NCBI GenBank assembly: GCA_019426215.1
Contig: CM033394.1
Location: 18,620,195-18,684,194, forward strand
Length of the DNA: 64,000 nucleotides
Direction: 5' to 3'
DNA from: Buddleja alternifolia
Taxonomy: Eukaryota; Streptophyta; Magnoliopsida; Lamiales; Scrophulariaceae
Shown here in pieces: positions 1 to 11,422 of this stretch. The notes under the pieces are model-generated. The model made no database searches, was not told where the DNA came from, and was given only the letters and a program-made list of their open reading frames with translations. The first letter of the stretch is position 1; each line of letters opens with the position of its first letter. The translations under genes were made by a program, and so were the position numbers.

Positions 1-42
1 ACCGCCGCCACGCCAACAGCAACTCACGTAGCCCCTACTCGA

Positions 43-546
43 GTGGAGCCCATCATGGTAGCCCCAAACCCGGCGTTACCCACTTTTGACGTGGTTGATC
101 CGTTGGGATGGTTGGCACGCATGGATCAACGTTTTGATTTGTATCCTTGTGCGGAGGAGCAAAAGATTCAGATGGCTATGATGGCCATAGAAGGCATGGC
201 ATTGAACTGGTTCAGATGGTATAAGAGGAAACGACCAAATTTTACATGGCAGGAGTTCGCGTATGCGTTAATCTCCCGTTTTGATGATCGTTGTGAAGTG
301 AATACGTATGAGCAGTTAGCCGGGACTCAACAGACGGCGGATGTGGCCACGTACATCAACCTCTTTACCCAATTGGCGATAAAAATACCGGCTATATCGG
401 ATGACAATTTCTTGGGATTGTTTCTGCATGGCTTAAAGGAGGAGATTCGAGTGGAAGTTCGGGTTTTGGACCCGGTGGATTTGGACTCGGCCATGAAAAT
501 GGCCAAAAACATGGAGATCGTTTTGCGTGTTCAGCATGGCAGATGA
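43..546 (+). pseudogene. Gypsy gag (retrotransposon gag domain), degenerate
   Basis: This 167-residue frame is the capsid-type retrotransposon gag domain. Visible landmarks are FDVVDPLGWLARMDQRF near the start, then MAIEGMALNWFRWY, then the block ending in FLHGLKEEIRVEV. The frame closes at 544. Later bases (about 733-840) still show a zinc-knuckle remnant, YFRCKALFTPTHDCP, in which the first expected Cys is Tyr. Gag would package element RNA in cytoplasmic particles. The true start may lie upstream of the window, because the frame is open towards base 1. Confidence 0.85.
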
Positions 547-1017
547 GGGGGGTTTTGTTCCGGTGTTTCCTTGTTCCGAAGCTCTAACTCGGGAAACTGC
601 ATCACGGGACCCCCTCAACGATTGGCGTTATCCGCGCCACCAGTACTGAGACCCCCGGTCAATCCTTATACGGGTGGTGCTGCGCAGGGGCCGGTTAAGG
701 CTCCATTTCGGAGATTGACGGATTCATAATGGGAGGAGTTATGTCGCAAGGGCCTCTATTTTCGGTGTAAAGCCCTATTTACACCCACACATGATTGCCC
801 CATGAAGTATCTTTGCGTGATGTTAGTCGAGGATGATGAAGCGCCCTTGTTGGAGTTGGAAGAGATTGAGGTGTTACCGGAGGAAGAGTGCTAGGAGGGT
901 CGTGTAGATGAGGAGAATATGGAGATGGCCGTTTTATCCCTATGCTCGGCTTCGGGCATCTCGGGCCTGAAGACTATGCGAGTTAAGGGGATAGTGAAGG
1001 GATAGGAGGTTACAATT

Positions 1018-1434
1018 TTGATCGACGCGGGAGCCACCCATAATTTCGTTTCATTGGACCTAGTGAAGAAGTTGGGACTTCCCGTCGAGTCCACTAAGCG
1101 TTTTCGGGTCCGGTTGGGAGATGGGAGTCGGGTGAATGCCGTGGGAGTTTGCCCCGAGTTAGCCGTGCATTTTGATTCGTTTATTGCCCGTGCAAATTTC
1201 CACGCATTTCCATTGGGAGGGGTCAACATGATCTTTGGAATTGCGTGGTTGGAGACTCTTGGTGATATCCAGGTGAATTATCATAAACAGGAGATGGTGT
1301 TTGAGTTTGAGGAGAGTAGGGTTCATTTACGTGGTGATGGATCAACGGATCAATCCAAAGCCTCGCTGAAATCCTTGATGCACATGGCCGAGGCGGAGGT
1401 GTGTGCTGTGGTGATAGATTCGGCCAGCTGCTAG
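1018..1434 (+). pseudogene. Gypsy aspartic protease domain
   Basis: The frame opens with IDAGATHNFVS, the retropepsin active-site block, where D-A-G replaces the usual D-S/T-G. GGVNMIFGIAWLETLGDI follows about 70 residues later and matches the second conserved region of plant chromovirus proteases (typically GMDVILGMDWL). It would cut the Gag-Pol precursor. It is separated from gag by stops and followed by a frame break before the RT, so it is a relic. Confidence 0.85.
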
Positions 1435-1516
1435 GCCGTGACAGGGGTGAAGATGGTGTGGATTTGATGGGGGGCTGTTACGCAAGTTTGGGGAAGTTTT
1501 CGGGGAAGCTGAGGGA

Positions 1517-2131
1517 TTGCCACCAAGTCGACCCACTGATCATCGGATTGAACTGGTGGATGGGGCCCGACCCGTGTCTGTCAGGCCATATCGATATAGA
1601 CATGCTCAGAAGGATGAAATCGAGAGATTCGTGGGAGATATGTTGAGGGCCGGTATTATACAAGCGAGTTCGAATCCGCTCTCGAGCCCGGTGTTGTTAG
1701 TAAAAAAGAAGGATGGTAGCTGGAGGTTCAGTGTGGATTATCGGGAGCTAAATGAGGTCACAATTCCCGATAAATATCCCATTCCCATGATACAAGAGAT
1801 GCTCGACGAGTTATCAGGCGTGTCGATTTTCTCCAAAATTGATCTACGCTCCGGATACCATCAAATACGGGTTACCCCCATCGATGTTTCCAAGACGGCT
1901 TTTCGCACTCATAGTGGTCACTATGAGTTTCTTGTCATGCCTTTTGGATTGTCAAATGCCCCGGCGACCTTCCAAACCACTATGAATGACCTATTCCGGC
2001 CTTTCTTACGTAAGTTTGTCCTTGTATTTTTTGATGATATTTTAATATATATCCGAAATTATTTGGAACATGTTGATCATCTGTCGGTGGTGTTGAGAAT
2101 TTTACGTGAGAATGATTTGAAGGCGAACTGA
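1517..2131 (+). pseudogene. Gypsy reverse transcriptase domain
   Basis: This is a textbook Ty3/Gypsy [19 protein letters not shown] leads into [20 protein letters not shown], then [15 protein letters not shown], the [14 protein letters not shown] block and the catalytic VFFDDILIY (the F-F-D-D form is normal in chromoviruses). The frame ends at a TGA (2129-2131) within the block where family members continue with basic residues before KKCAF. The RNase H then resumes in another frame. The RT core residues survive, but the polyprotein is interrupted. Confidence 0.93.
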
Positions 2132-2158
2132 AAAAAATGTGCTTTTGGTTTTTCGAGG

Positions 2159-2812
2159 GTGGAATATCTGGGTCATATAATCTCCAAGGAGGGGGTGGCA
2201 ATGGACCCGAGCAAGGTCTCGCCGGTAGTGGAGTGGCAGGTTCCGAGGAGTGTCAAATCTGTGCGGGGATTTTTGGGGCTAACCGGGTACTATCGTCGGT
2301 TTATGCGAAATTATGGATTACTAGCGAGACCATTGACACAACTGTTGAAAAAAGAGGTCAAGGAGAACTTTGAATGGGGGGAGGCGGCTGCCTCGGCTTT
2401 TCAGCGTTTGAAGGAGGCTTTATCTTCGGCTCCGATTTTGGCAATGCCCGATTTCTCTAAGGAGTTTGTGATTGAATGCGATGCTTCGGGATTAGGTGTG
2501 GGGGTTGTTTTGATGCAAGAAAAATGCCCATTGCTTATTTCAGTAAGGCATTAACCAAGTCTTCTTTATCCAAATCGGCCTATGAGAGGGAGTTGATGGG
2601 ATTGGTCCTCGCGATCCAACATTGACTACCTTATTTGGTGGGGCGGCGCTTTGTGGTTAAGACGGACCATCATAGTCTTAAACACTTATTAAATCAAAGG
2701 ATTGTTACCCCCGCACAGCGAAATTGGGTAGCGAAGTTGACTGGTTATGATTTCGATATTATCTATAAAACCGGGGTGAGCAACTGAGCGGCGGATGCCT
2801 TGTCACGACGGA
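2159..2812 (+). pseudogene. Gypsy RT thumb and RNase H, frameshifted
   Basis: The segment starts with [19 protein letters not shown] and [17 protein letters not shown], the RT connection region, and continues into RNase H ([19 protein letters not shown]). A frameshift near 2520 breaks the domain. The remainder ([10 protein letters not shown], a TGA near 2624 where related elements have Trp, VVKTDHHSLKHLL, and AADALSRR after a TGA near 2786) is recognisable in other frames. It would remove RNA from the RNA:DNA hybrid. Confidence 0.8.
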
Positions 2813-3717
2813 TGGAGCCTGATTTAGACTTGGCGGCGATCAGTGGACCTGTGTGGACAGCCATCTCGGACGTCCTCCAGGAGCAGCAGCTGGACGAGTT
2901 TGTTCAGGGGGTGGTGCGAATGGTGCAGCAGGATCCCTCAAGTAAACCGGGATATTTGGTGGTCGGGGGCCAATTGTTTTACAAGGGTCGGTTAGTCTTG
3001 TCAAAAACCTCGAATTGGATACCACGGTTGCTTCACGAGTTTCATGACACACCCCAAGGGGGCCATGCGGGTGTTCTTCAAACTTATCGGCGTTTGGCGA
3101 CTAGCGTGTATTGGCGAGGGATGTTTCGAAAGGTGAAAGAATACGTCGCAAATTGCTTGGTGTGCCAAAAATCAAAATATGAATCGCAATCACCGTGGAG
3201 GCTTCTCCAACCATTAGCTATCCCCGAATTAGTTTGGGAGGATCTACCAATGGATTTCATTACGGGCCTTCCCAAGTCGATGGGCTTCTCGAGTATTTTC
3301 GTAGTTGTTGATCGTTTGTCAAAATATGGTCACTTTATCGCTTTGAAGAGCCCCATTACCGCGCGCGGGGTTGCTGAAATTTTTGTAAAGGAGATTGTGA
3401 GGCTGCATGGGGTCCCGCGATCTATTGTAAGTGACCGGGATCCGTTGTTCATGAGTACATTTTGGAAGGAGTTGTTCAGAATGCATGGAACGAAACTTAA
3501 GTACAGTACGGCCTATCATCCCGAAACCAACGGGCAAACTGAGGTGCTTAGTAGTATTCTCGAGATTTATCTTCGTTTTTTTACCTCCGAGCAGCCGAGA
3601 AAGTGGGTTGGATGGTTGTCGTGGGCTGAATTTTGGTATAATACGTCATTTCAGACGGCGGCGAAGCTAACTCCTTTCGAGGTGGTTTACGGTCGACCCC
3701 CGCCGTCCATTGTGTGA
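2800..3717 (+). pseudogene. Gypsy integrase (zinc-binding and DDE core)
   Basis: The 305-residue frame carries the H-H-C-C zinc module (HDTPQGGHAGVLQTYRRL, then CLVCQKSK) and the catalytic core: D in LPMDFITGL, D in IVSDRDPLF and E in NGQTEVLS. It then runs to TPFEVVYGRPPP and stops at TGA 3715, before the C-terminal part, which persists out of frame to about 4110 (IHPIFHVSQLKRVRG). All three catalytic residues are present. The enzyme would insert the cDNA into chromatin. Confidence 0.92.
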
Positions 3718-4116
3718 TACTTACCATCCGAGTGCAAGGTCGAGGTTGTGGGCATGATGTTATCCAGTCGAGATGCTATCTTAGAGCAATTGAATTTTAC
3801 TTTGCTTCGTGAGCGGGATATTATGACCAAATATGCTACACACATCTGCGCAAGGTTGAGTTTACGATTAGCGATTCGGTTTTCTTAAAAATCAGGCCGT
3901 ATCGTCAAAGTTCGTTGGGGCGAGGAGCTTATACGAAGTTAGCATCCAAATTCTATAGACCCTTTGGCATATGAATTGCGGCTGCCGGCTACGAGTAAAA
4001 TTCACCCCATCTTTCATGTGTCACAACTTAAGAGGGTACGTGGAAACCATCCCTTGGAGACGGATTTACCAGAGTCTCTCGAGGTCTCGGAGTCTGCTAT
4101 TTTTGAACCGGAGTAA

Positions 4117-4389
4117 GTGTTGAAGGCTCGGGTTCGTGGGGACGTTCACAAAATTTTGGTGGCATGGAAGGGGAAACCGTTGGATGATGCAACGTGGGTA
4201 GACGTTGGCGAGTTGTGCAATCAATTTCCAGCCTTTAGCCTTGGGGACAAGGCTGTTTTTGAGGGGGAGGGAATTGATGTGGAGCAGGTTCAGGGCCCGG
4301 ACGTTGTGCGTGAGGTGATCGAGTCGGGCAAGATGCTGGAGCCAAGGCCGTGGTGCGTTTATGAGAGAAGAAAGAAACGAGCAAGCTAG
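4117..4389 (+). pseudogene. Integrase C-terminal chromodomain
   Basis: LKARVRGDVHKILVAWKG followed by DATWVDVGELCNQFPAF is the chromodomain signature found at the C terminus of plant chromovirus integrases, where it is thought to steer insertion towards marked chromatin. A TAA at about 4113 lies just before it in the same frame, so it is cut off from the integrase body. A basic tail, YERRKKRAS, ends the frame at 4389. Confidence 0.85.
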
Positions 4390-4399
4390 ATGGAGTATA

Positions 4400-4623
4400 G
4401 TGCTTAGTTGCTGAATTATGTTATTTATTATAATTATTTATTTCCATTCATTCATGAGAGTACTACTTTGTTAGGAGTCTATCTATTTTTGGCAAGATAA
4501 TAGTTGGGATTGTATAAATACCTTAAGTAGGGTTTTGATATAATTTTATCGTATGATCAATAAAGATTGTGGTTGGGCAAGAACGTGAGTTCTTGAGTTT
4601 ATTTCTTGTTATCAATGTTTACA
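4400..4623 (+). repeat. Probable 3' LTR of the chromovirus
   Basis: The segment after the chromodomain stop contains TGTTAGGAGTC, a TATA-like TATAAATACC about 50 bp on, an AATAAAG polyadenylation-like signal at about 4559, and ends ...TGTTTACA. This fits a short TG...CA LTR that begins somewhere between 4400 and 4470. The partner LTR is outside the window, so the borders are not proven. Confidence 0.4.
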
Positions 4624-4989
4624 TTCAGAAAATTGATGGAAACGAAAAACGATAAAAGAAAATACTTTCGATAAATCGAAAGTCCTACAAGAATAAATCT
4701 TGTCCCAATATTTTAATGATTCAAAACTGAATAATCAAAATAAACACTGAAGACGCTTATTTATAAGCATAAGGTAACTTGCTATGCAAGCTACTGACTC
4801 CTACTAGAAAGGAAATAACTTGACCCCTAAGCAACTAGAAAACTTAATCAACAAGTAACTAAACTCCTAAACTAACAAGAGTCAAACTAGAAAATAAAAT
4901 AACAAAAATATAATTAACTAAATATGATTCTTTTCTTCCTGCTTGAATTCTGCTTCACAACAAAGATCCGCCTTCCATTTCCGGGTCAT
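4624..4989. other. Non-genic stretch
   Basis: AT-rich sequence with stops in all frames. No RNA gene, repeat boundary or domain was recognised. Confidence 0.5.
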
Positions 4990-5450
4990 CCACAACCCGA
5001 ACCATGACCCAAGCTATAGAGATCGTCCGATCCTTCCACGTGTTCCAATCTGAACAAACGCACATGTCATCCTTGTATCCATACACAATATCATCTATAA
5101 ATACACCCACGAGTGGTCAAATTACACAGCAATCACTATTCACTAAATTCTCTAACAATTTCACTGAGAGCTACGAGCTTCGACCTAGATCTTAAGTAGA
5201 CCCACCTAGAAATTACGATGTTTATGTTAGGATCCTTTATTTGATTTGAACTACATTAGACTTGATTCTATTGATAGGGACGTAGGCAGCTCTACCACTG
5301 AGTGCATTTTCTAAGCTATTAATCTCCGGGTGGGGTTCTACCGGAGTTTCGACTGGTCCATGTTGTAGCCCTAACGAGATACGACCCAGATCAAGTTGAA
5401 TACAGTTTGTTGCTCCAATTTCTCTTTTCATGTCGTATTGTTCCGAGCCT
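4990..5450 (+). repeat. LTR-like remnant
   Basis: The block has a TATA-like ATCTATAAATACACC near 5094, then a short leader-like stretch, then GGGACGTAGGCAGC at about 5278. The CGTAGGCAGC motif also occurs, inverted, next to the Tat integrase at about 15100, so this looks like the R/U5 part of a Tat-type LTR. No TG...CA borders or target duplication were found. Confidence 0.3.
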
Positions 5451-6238
5451 CATAAGTATAACAAAGCAACAATACAAAACACATTTATGTAAAATTTAAT
5501 AGTGTAATAAATATTCACTACAACCACTACTTTTTAATGGTAACAATCATGTTGTACAATAAAATTTTAGTTAAGTGAATATAAACCCAAAGTACAAAAC
5601 TTAAAAAGGTTTAGAATTTTCTGAAAAATAATGTATGCTTACTTACTACTGGAAATTAAATGCAGAAAATCTGGGATCTTTTTTTCTTTCCAAAATAAAA
5701 GAAGGGGAAAAAGAATAAATTAAAATGAAAAAGACAGATTTTAAAACGCCATAATATGCCAAGTCTAATCTCGTCTTAAAAGACACCATTTACTTGCAAC
5801 ATCTGAAGTTATAGTCTCCTCCCAAATTATTTGTCTCTCTCAATTATCGCGTGCAATTGTACCTATCTGCTTCTTGAACGATGACGTATTGGGTGCTTTA
5901 TTGTGTAAGCAAAACTACGGTATACTCGCCAATGCCTCTTCTCAAGAGTAGCATAAAGAAATCTTAAAAGGCCAAAATTTGAGCAAGCTGGATTTTTGTT
6001 CCAGAATAAAGTATGTATTTGATTTTTTTAATGTATAATTTTGTCAATTGAATATGAAAATCAGGAAATAAATTTATAAGCCGCATAAAGGATGATAAGA
6101 AAGAGAATACAAAATTGTGTTATGCAGAAGAGAAAGAAACTGACGATTTGCATGAAAAGGATAATGGATGAGGTAGTTACCCATAGCCAGTTACCAACTT
6201 ACCACCAATTCGGCTTTGTAGTGTGTTGACAGAGTTAT
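5451..6238. other. AT-rich intergenic sequence
   Basis: No open frame of substance, no RNA gene and no clear repeat structure were seen. Confidence 0.5.
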
Positions 6239-6936
6239 TAGGCTTGTCAATCGAGCCCTACGAGCGAGCTTAGGGTGGCTCAAGTTCAAACTCATCGAGT
6301 TTGAATATTATAGGCTCAAACTTAACTTATAAATTTTTTTGTTCGGCTCGGCTCAAACTCAGGCTCATGTGTTTTACGAGTTTCGGGCCTATTTTGGGCC
6401 CGCTCATTAGTTTTTCTCAAATAAAAAATGGTATCCAATAGAATCATATTAACAGACTAATTTTAAATAGTACATTAAATAAATGTTTACACTAATGAGT
6501 ATGTATAATTCCAAATTTTACTAATGGAATCACAAAGCCTACAATAATGATTATGAAAATTTAGAATCTTTATCAATGTAAATGAGGTGACATAAAATTA
6601 TTGGAAGTTCTTCCAAAATCTATTTAGACGAAAAGTTTCTACTAATATATACATTTCATCGATTTCGTAAGCTTCAAGCTTAAAAATCTACAATATGTTT
6701 TATATAAGTTAACTTAAAAATAATTTTATTATATGAGACAAAGCATTAATTAGAGAAAATTTTGACTTCAGTATATTCGGGCTGATCCTATCAAAGCTCA
6801 AGCTCAGCTCACAAATTGGGCGGGTTCAATTTGTAAGCTCAAACTCGGCCCAACTCACATTTAATTAAGCTCGGCTCATATTTAAACAGGCCGAACAATC
6901 GAGCTTCGGGTAGGTCCGATTCAATTGACAGTCCTA
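6239..6936. mobile_element. MITE-like element with imperfect terminal inverted repeats
   Basis: The left end TAGGCTTGTCAATCGAGCCC and the reverse complement of the right end (TAGGACTGTCAATTGAATC) pair as terminal inverted repeats. Inside each end are GC-rich blocks rich in GAGCTCGGCTC-type words that also pair. The flanking octamers AGAGTTAT (6231-6238) and AAAGTTAC (6937-6944) agree at 6 of 8 positions, compatible with an aged 8-bp hAT-type target duplication. There is no coding capacity. Confidence 0.65.
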
Positions 6937-6944
6937 AAAGTTAC

Positions 6945-8304
6945 CATACGGAGCAAATGTTGGGAATAAATACACGTGGCAATTAGGATGAAAGAGAGGC
7001 AGTTATGCCATATCAAAAAAGAGGTCAGTCCAACATTTGACCGTCTTCAATTATTAAGTAGTATAGATGTAATACCCTCCTCGAGAGTTACCTAATTTTT
7101 TTATTTATTTATTTACTATGTTCAAAAATAAAAAAGTAAAGTCCATCCTCTTCAACCTGAAGAGTTGGCGTAGTGACTTGTCCATCACTACACTCCTGAG
7201 TGGAGAACGTATTCAATTCCCCTCAGGTCATTGACAGACTCAATAACACGAAGCGGGATTAGTCTTATAACCATGTCGCGGGAAACCAAAAAAATAAAAA
7301 AGTCCGTCCTCTTCCACTGCCAATCAACACCACCAATTTCACCGAACGGCCACATGCATCGAACACTACCATTCCATGAATCCTACACCGCCTGCCCGAT
7401 TCCGCACTCCAACACGACAAAGCCAGCAACCCACAAAAGCATTTTCGTCCTTCCCTTACCAACCCACCCAACACCACCATTCGCGCCGCCCACCCAACAC
7501 CACTTTTGCACCACCCCCTGTCACGACTTTCAGTTTTTCGATGATCACTATTACAATCCCGTCTCCCTTCTCACCATGATCCCGTCTCCTTCCGTCCCAC
7601 CCACAACCACGTCCTCTCTCAATTTAAACTATCTTCTTGTTACTTTTTGCCACCACAAAATAAATTTTCCCATTTCCCAGTTTCTTCATCATATTTCTTC
7701 ATTAAAATCTTCCCTTCATTCAATTGTAAATTTGCTAAGAATTTGAATTGGTTTTACAAGGTATACAAGAACGAAAAACCCAACTCTTTTATAGAATATT
7801 TCTCTGTCTTTGTTTAAACTATTAAAAATAGATTTGAACATTTGAAATTGGTCTTAAGGGTATAGCAGGAAATCTAATAAAAAAATCCAACGGCGTTAGT
7901 TGTAGATTTGTAGTTGACGGAAGTGGGAACTATGCAAAGTTTTCAATTTTAGACTGGGTGTTTTAGGCTATTCTTTTAAAGTCTTCATTGCATTTTCGCG
8001 AAATCACAAGGGGTCTTAAATGTCTTGGATTTTCCATTAGTGAACGTTATGGTTGTGTTTACAAAAATAAATCCTGAGTTTTTTGAAAAATATGTATTAC
8101 AAATATTCGTATGAAAATATTGATTTTTGTCGTTTGTTTGGATGCATTTTAAAAAAATAGTTAAAAATAGTGTTTGGATGTGATATAATGTTGAGTTTTA
8201 TTGGGATTTGATATATGAAATGATTGAATTAATTATGAATATAATGATGATAGGAAAAAAATTATTAGAATAATATTTAGTAAATAGTATCTATACTCTT
8301 TTAT
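6945..8304. other. Non-genic stretch with pyrimidine-rich block
   Basis: Bases 7300-7690 are C- and T-rich and give proline- and threonine-rich frames with no domain. The rest is AT-rich. A G-AG-type leader followed by a GT-rich donor near 7760 could be a decayed leader exon, but nothing supports a gene. Confidence 0.45.
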
Positions 8305-8437
8305 AGAGTGGAAACACCCTAAAAAACTGTTTTGGTGTGTTTTTAGATGACTTACCAAAATTAACCCTATTAACAATTGTATTTCCTATAATAAAAAACT
8401 TACCATACAGAAAAATAGAAGTAACTGACCGCCACTG
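8305..8437 (-). repeat. Dispersed repeat, inverted copy of 29105-29240
   Basis: About 133 bp here match the reverse complement of 29105-29240 with few differences, including CACCCTAAAAAA near the left and AATAGAAGTAACTGAC at the right. No TIR or target duplication is evident. The family is unknown. Confidence 0.7.
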
Positions 8438-8475
8438 CCTCTAGATATTTTTGTGGTATTTTTCCGTATGTTTGA

Positions 8476-8542
8476 TTGTTATGTGTGTTATTGCAATATA
8501 TATCAAGCAATTACATCATATATTAATCCAACAATACTAATT
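8476..8542 (+). repeat. 67-bp segment identical to part of legumain intron 1 (inverted)
   Basis: Reading the reverse complement of 45842-45908 gives exactly the same 67 bases. The match starts with TTGTTATGTGTG and ends with CAATACTAATT. It stops sharply at both ends. A dispersed repeat fragment is the simplest reading. Confidence 0.8.
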
Positions 8543-9431
8543 GAGTCTAATGGCGGGGGGCGCGGGGGAGGGGGTGGTCATTCCGAAGGGGCAGAGAGTA
8601 CTCTACCCGGTAAACTCATCTCTATTTCTCTCTCTCTTTTTTTTATAATAATTGTATTTTCGTTTTCTTTTATGTATAAATAATTAAAGATATATATATA
8701 TATTCACACACACATTACTTCGTACACAATTCAAAACTAGCGATCGGAGCACACTCCATGCATGTGCAATAATATAAGTATAAAATAAAACATTGATATA
8801 CAAAATGATTCACTCGAATAAAACTTACTTTATCATATTTCTATTTATCACAATGGATAAAAACATCATAAAAATTTGAATTTCATAGCACTTAACAACT
8901 TAAAATATCAAAAGAGAGAAAACGAGTTCATGTGTACTTTGTAGTCGGAACACACTGCATATGAAAAAAACTATTAATTTTATAAATGAAATGCTATGAG
9001 TAATAAACACCACCGCTTAATGCACAGTAAGACAGTTAAGCATGACATTATAAACTCAATCATTCTTCTTTATTTTTCTCTACTTCATACAATTTTCACA
9101 ACATTTTCCCCCCACCTTCAACAAATTGTTTACCACTCCTCCACAATTATAGAAGTACAATACCACAAAATTAAGCAATTAAAAGTGGTCTGCAATAAAA
9201 TAACATTTTATATGTATATATATATATATATATGATGGCTAGAGAAGAGTAATTCTTTTACTTCCTTACATTTTGAGTCCAAAAAAAGCAGGTAAGCCAC
9301 TATTTTCTCTATAAGCATTCTTCATTTCGTAATCATCCCCAACTCGTATTTGTACTGTTGAATAACAAAAAATAAGTATACGCAGTAAAAAGTTAAAAAT
9401 TATAACCTTTTGTAAAGTTGAAAAAGATTAC
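8543..9431. other. Intergenic sequence with G-rich and TA-repeat tracts
   Basis: There is a G-rich run at 8551-8578, a TA/CA microsatellite at 8690-8715 and a TA run at 9211-9232. No gene was recognised. Confidence 0.5.
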
Positions 9432-10372
9432 TGTTCACACAAATTTTTAAGTCTGCAATTTTATAAAAAAGAAAAAATAATATAAACAAATAAATAAATC
9501 AATTTAAAAAAAATTACAATTTTAGTGGAATAATTCTCCTATCGAAAGACTAATTCCCTGATTCTTCACTCCAAACACGATTCAAGGGCTTGAAAGCTTA
9601 TTCTTGAATCAAACGATATAAATGATTAGGAAAAGTTGAAAGTTTCAATGTCAGCTCGTCGCTTTGATCTTCCTTCAACTTGATTTGAATTTTTTTAACG
9701 TTAATTTGAGGGTTTAACACCTTAATCTCGGATTAAACGATATAATTTGATGAATGTCGTCAAGAACACTTTGAAATTTGCCTTGAACGCCTTCTTGAAT
9801 TTGAAAAACTTGTAAAGAGAATTTGGAACTTCTCTTGTCTTCTCTAACTCCAATTTTAATTTTTGTGTTTATTGTGAGCTCTCAAGGACCCTATTTATAG
9901 GTGTAGGATGGAGAAGCCACGAATTCTTTAAACACCTTTGATAATTATCTCTTTAATAATTATTTATTAAGAGATAAAGATCAATTGCTTTTGAGTCATT
10001 TGATTGACTAATATTTGATGACGATAAATTTAATAGATATTATCTCTTTAATGTCTATATTAATTTAAAGAGATAAATATCAATTACTTTGGAGCCATTT
10101 CATTGGCTAACATATTCATTTGGCGCAGTGTGATTGGCCATTGACTTTTCTACTGCAAGATATAATTTGATTGGCTGGAACACCTCAATTTGACATGTGG
10201 CGCGATTTGATTTGCCAATAAAAATAAATATTAAAATATCAATTAAATCAATTATTTAATTTTGGAATTAAATTTGATAAATCCCAGAAAAATTAAAAGA
10301 CTTAAAATGATAATTAATATAATATTTTCCACTTGTCACAAATTAATTGGACATAAATTTGACTTGTCTACA
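9432..10372 (-). repeat. 3' LTR of Tat element (941 bp)
   Basis: On the plus strand it runs from TGTTCACACAAATT to GACTTGTCTACA; read on the element strand it starts TGTAGACAAG and ends TGTGAACA, so TG...CA is satisfied. Its first ~750 bp align with 23684-24436. A TATA-like CTATTTATAG near 9890 is shared by both copies. Confidence 0.85.
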
Positions 10373-10384
10373 AATGCCCCATCC
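10373..10384 (-). other. Polypurine tract of Tat element
   Basis: Immediately inside the 3' LTR the element strand reads GGATGGGGCATT, a purine-rich tract in the place expected for the plus-strand primer. Confidence 0.6.
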
Positions 10385-11413
10385 AGACTCGTTCATGAGA
10401 CCTTTGTTTTGAAAGCGTGCTTCAAAGTGAATGAATCGCGATCCTCTTGAATAATTTACGTCATGAACCTGATTTGAGTAGGTTTCGATGCTTAAATTAT
10501 TTCTTTAAGCCCAAAGTGACATTTGACAAATTTCATTTTCACCTCCCAATTCTGGACTGCATAGTAGCTGATTGGAATCAATTTAATTGAAACACTACGT
10601 TTCTTTAGCCCAGCGATTTCTTTTTAGTAGGCCTGCATCTCATGGTGGATCATTCTAAGGCCCGCACATTCCTTCAATCCTTGTCAGCCATGAATATTTG
10701 GGCTTATTTGATAAACACAAGGAATTGGGACTCCAATTTCATTAAAGCCCAACAACAATCCATCTTGAATAAGTGACCTCCAACACATTTCTTTTGATAA
10801 CACTTGACCCACTAGCCGTCTCTACAACTCTTTTGTGAGCGGAAATAGTGGAAATGGGCTTGTTTGCTTGTTTTAACCAATTAAAGCCCACTAGTTTTGA
10901 CTTCCAGCATGTAAATCGTAGGCTAGGTCCGCTAGGAAAGCAAAAAACCTAAAGACTTTCTTTTGCTATTTATATCAAGTCATATGGGGGCCACGAAACT
11001 TAAGGTGTACATGGTCTACGCACAGCATAAACTTCTCCAAGTCTTCTCTTCATCTGGCATCCCTGGAACTCACGTTTCTTTCCTTTTTTTTTTTTTCCAG
11101 AATTCTTGAGGTACAAGAGTTCTTGTAACTTCATATATCTTCTATCTGATTCCTTGATCCATGATAATTGACGGATTAAAATCAACCTCTCAATTAATTG
11201 AATCCAAATAGGACAAAGATTCTCAAGATTTTGATTAGAATCATAAATCCGTGAAATTGCATACTCCTAATCCTTATCAAAATCAAAAAATATCAAATTG
11301 TCTTGAATTTCATTGGTTTACAGAGACTTGAAATTGAATAAAATTTATCCAAATCCAATAAACTCGGTTGAAAATCAAAACCCACTTGGATTCAATAACC
11401 CTGCAACAGCTCC
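10385..11413. other. Non-coding 3' region of Tat element
   Basis: About 1 kb between the 3' LTR and the opposite-strand gene promoter. No frame, repeat or RNA gene was recognised. Confidence 0.5.
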
Positions 11414-11422
11414 TATATAAAG
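11414..11422 (+). promoter_or_regulatory. TATA box of the plant-mobile-domain gene
   Basis: TATATAAAG is followed 25-35 bp on by a pyrimidine-rich, start-site-like stretch, then a ~500-bp leader. The leader has a plausible GT donor at 11663 and a polypyrimidine-AG acceptor ending at 11977, just before the ATG at 11985. Confidence 0.55.

Larger units (their letters stand above)
1..4623 (+). mobile_element. Ty3/Gypsy chromodomain retrotransposon, 5'-truncated by window edge
   Basis: The order gag, aspartic protease, reverse transcriptase, RNase H, integrase and C-terminal chromodomain reads left to right, which is the Ty3/Gypsy chromovirus order. The 5' LTR and primer binding site lie outside the window. 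The coding region is broken by stops and frameshifts near 543, 2129, 2520, 2624, 2786, 3715 and 4113, so the copy is dead. Codon use is GC-richer than the flanks, as in many plant chromoviruses. The sub-lineage is not resolved. Confidence 0.9.

Noticed and set aside
7231..7746. 171-residue Pro/Thr/Ser/His-rich frame
   Set aside because: Low complexity from a C/T-rich tract, no domain, no supporting promoter or splice pattern.
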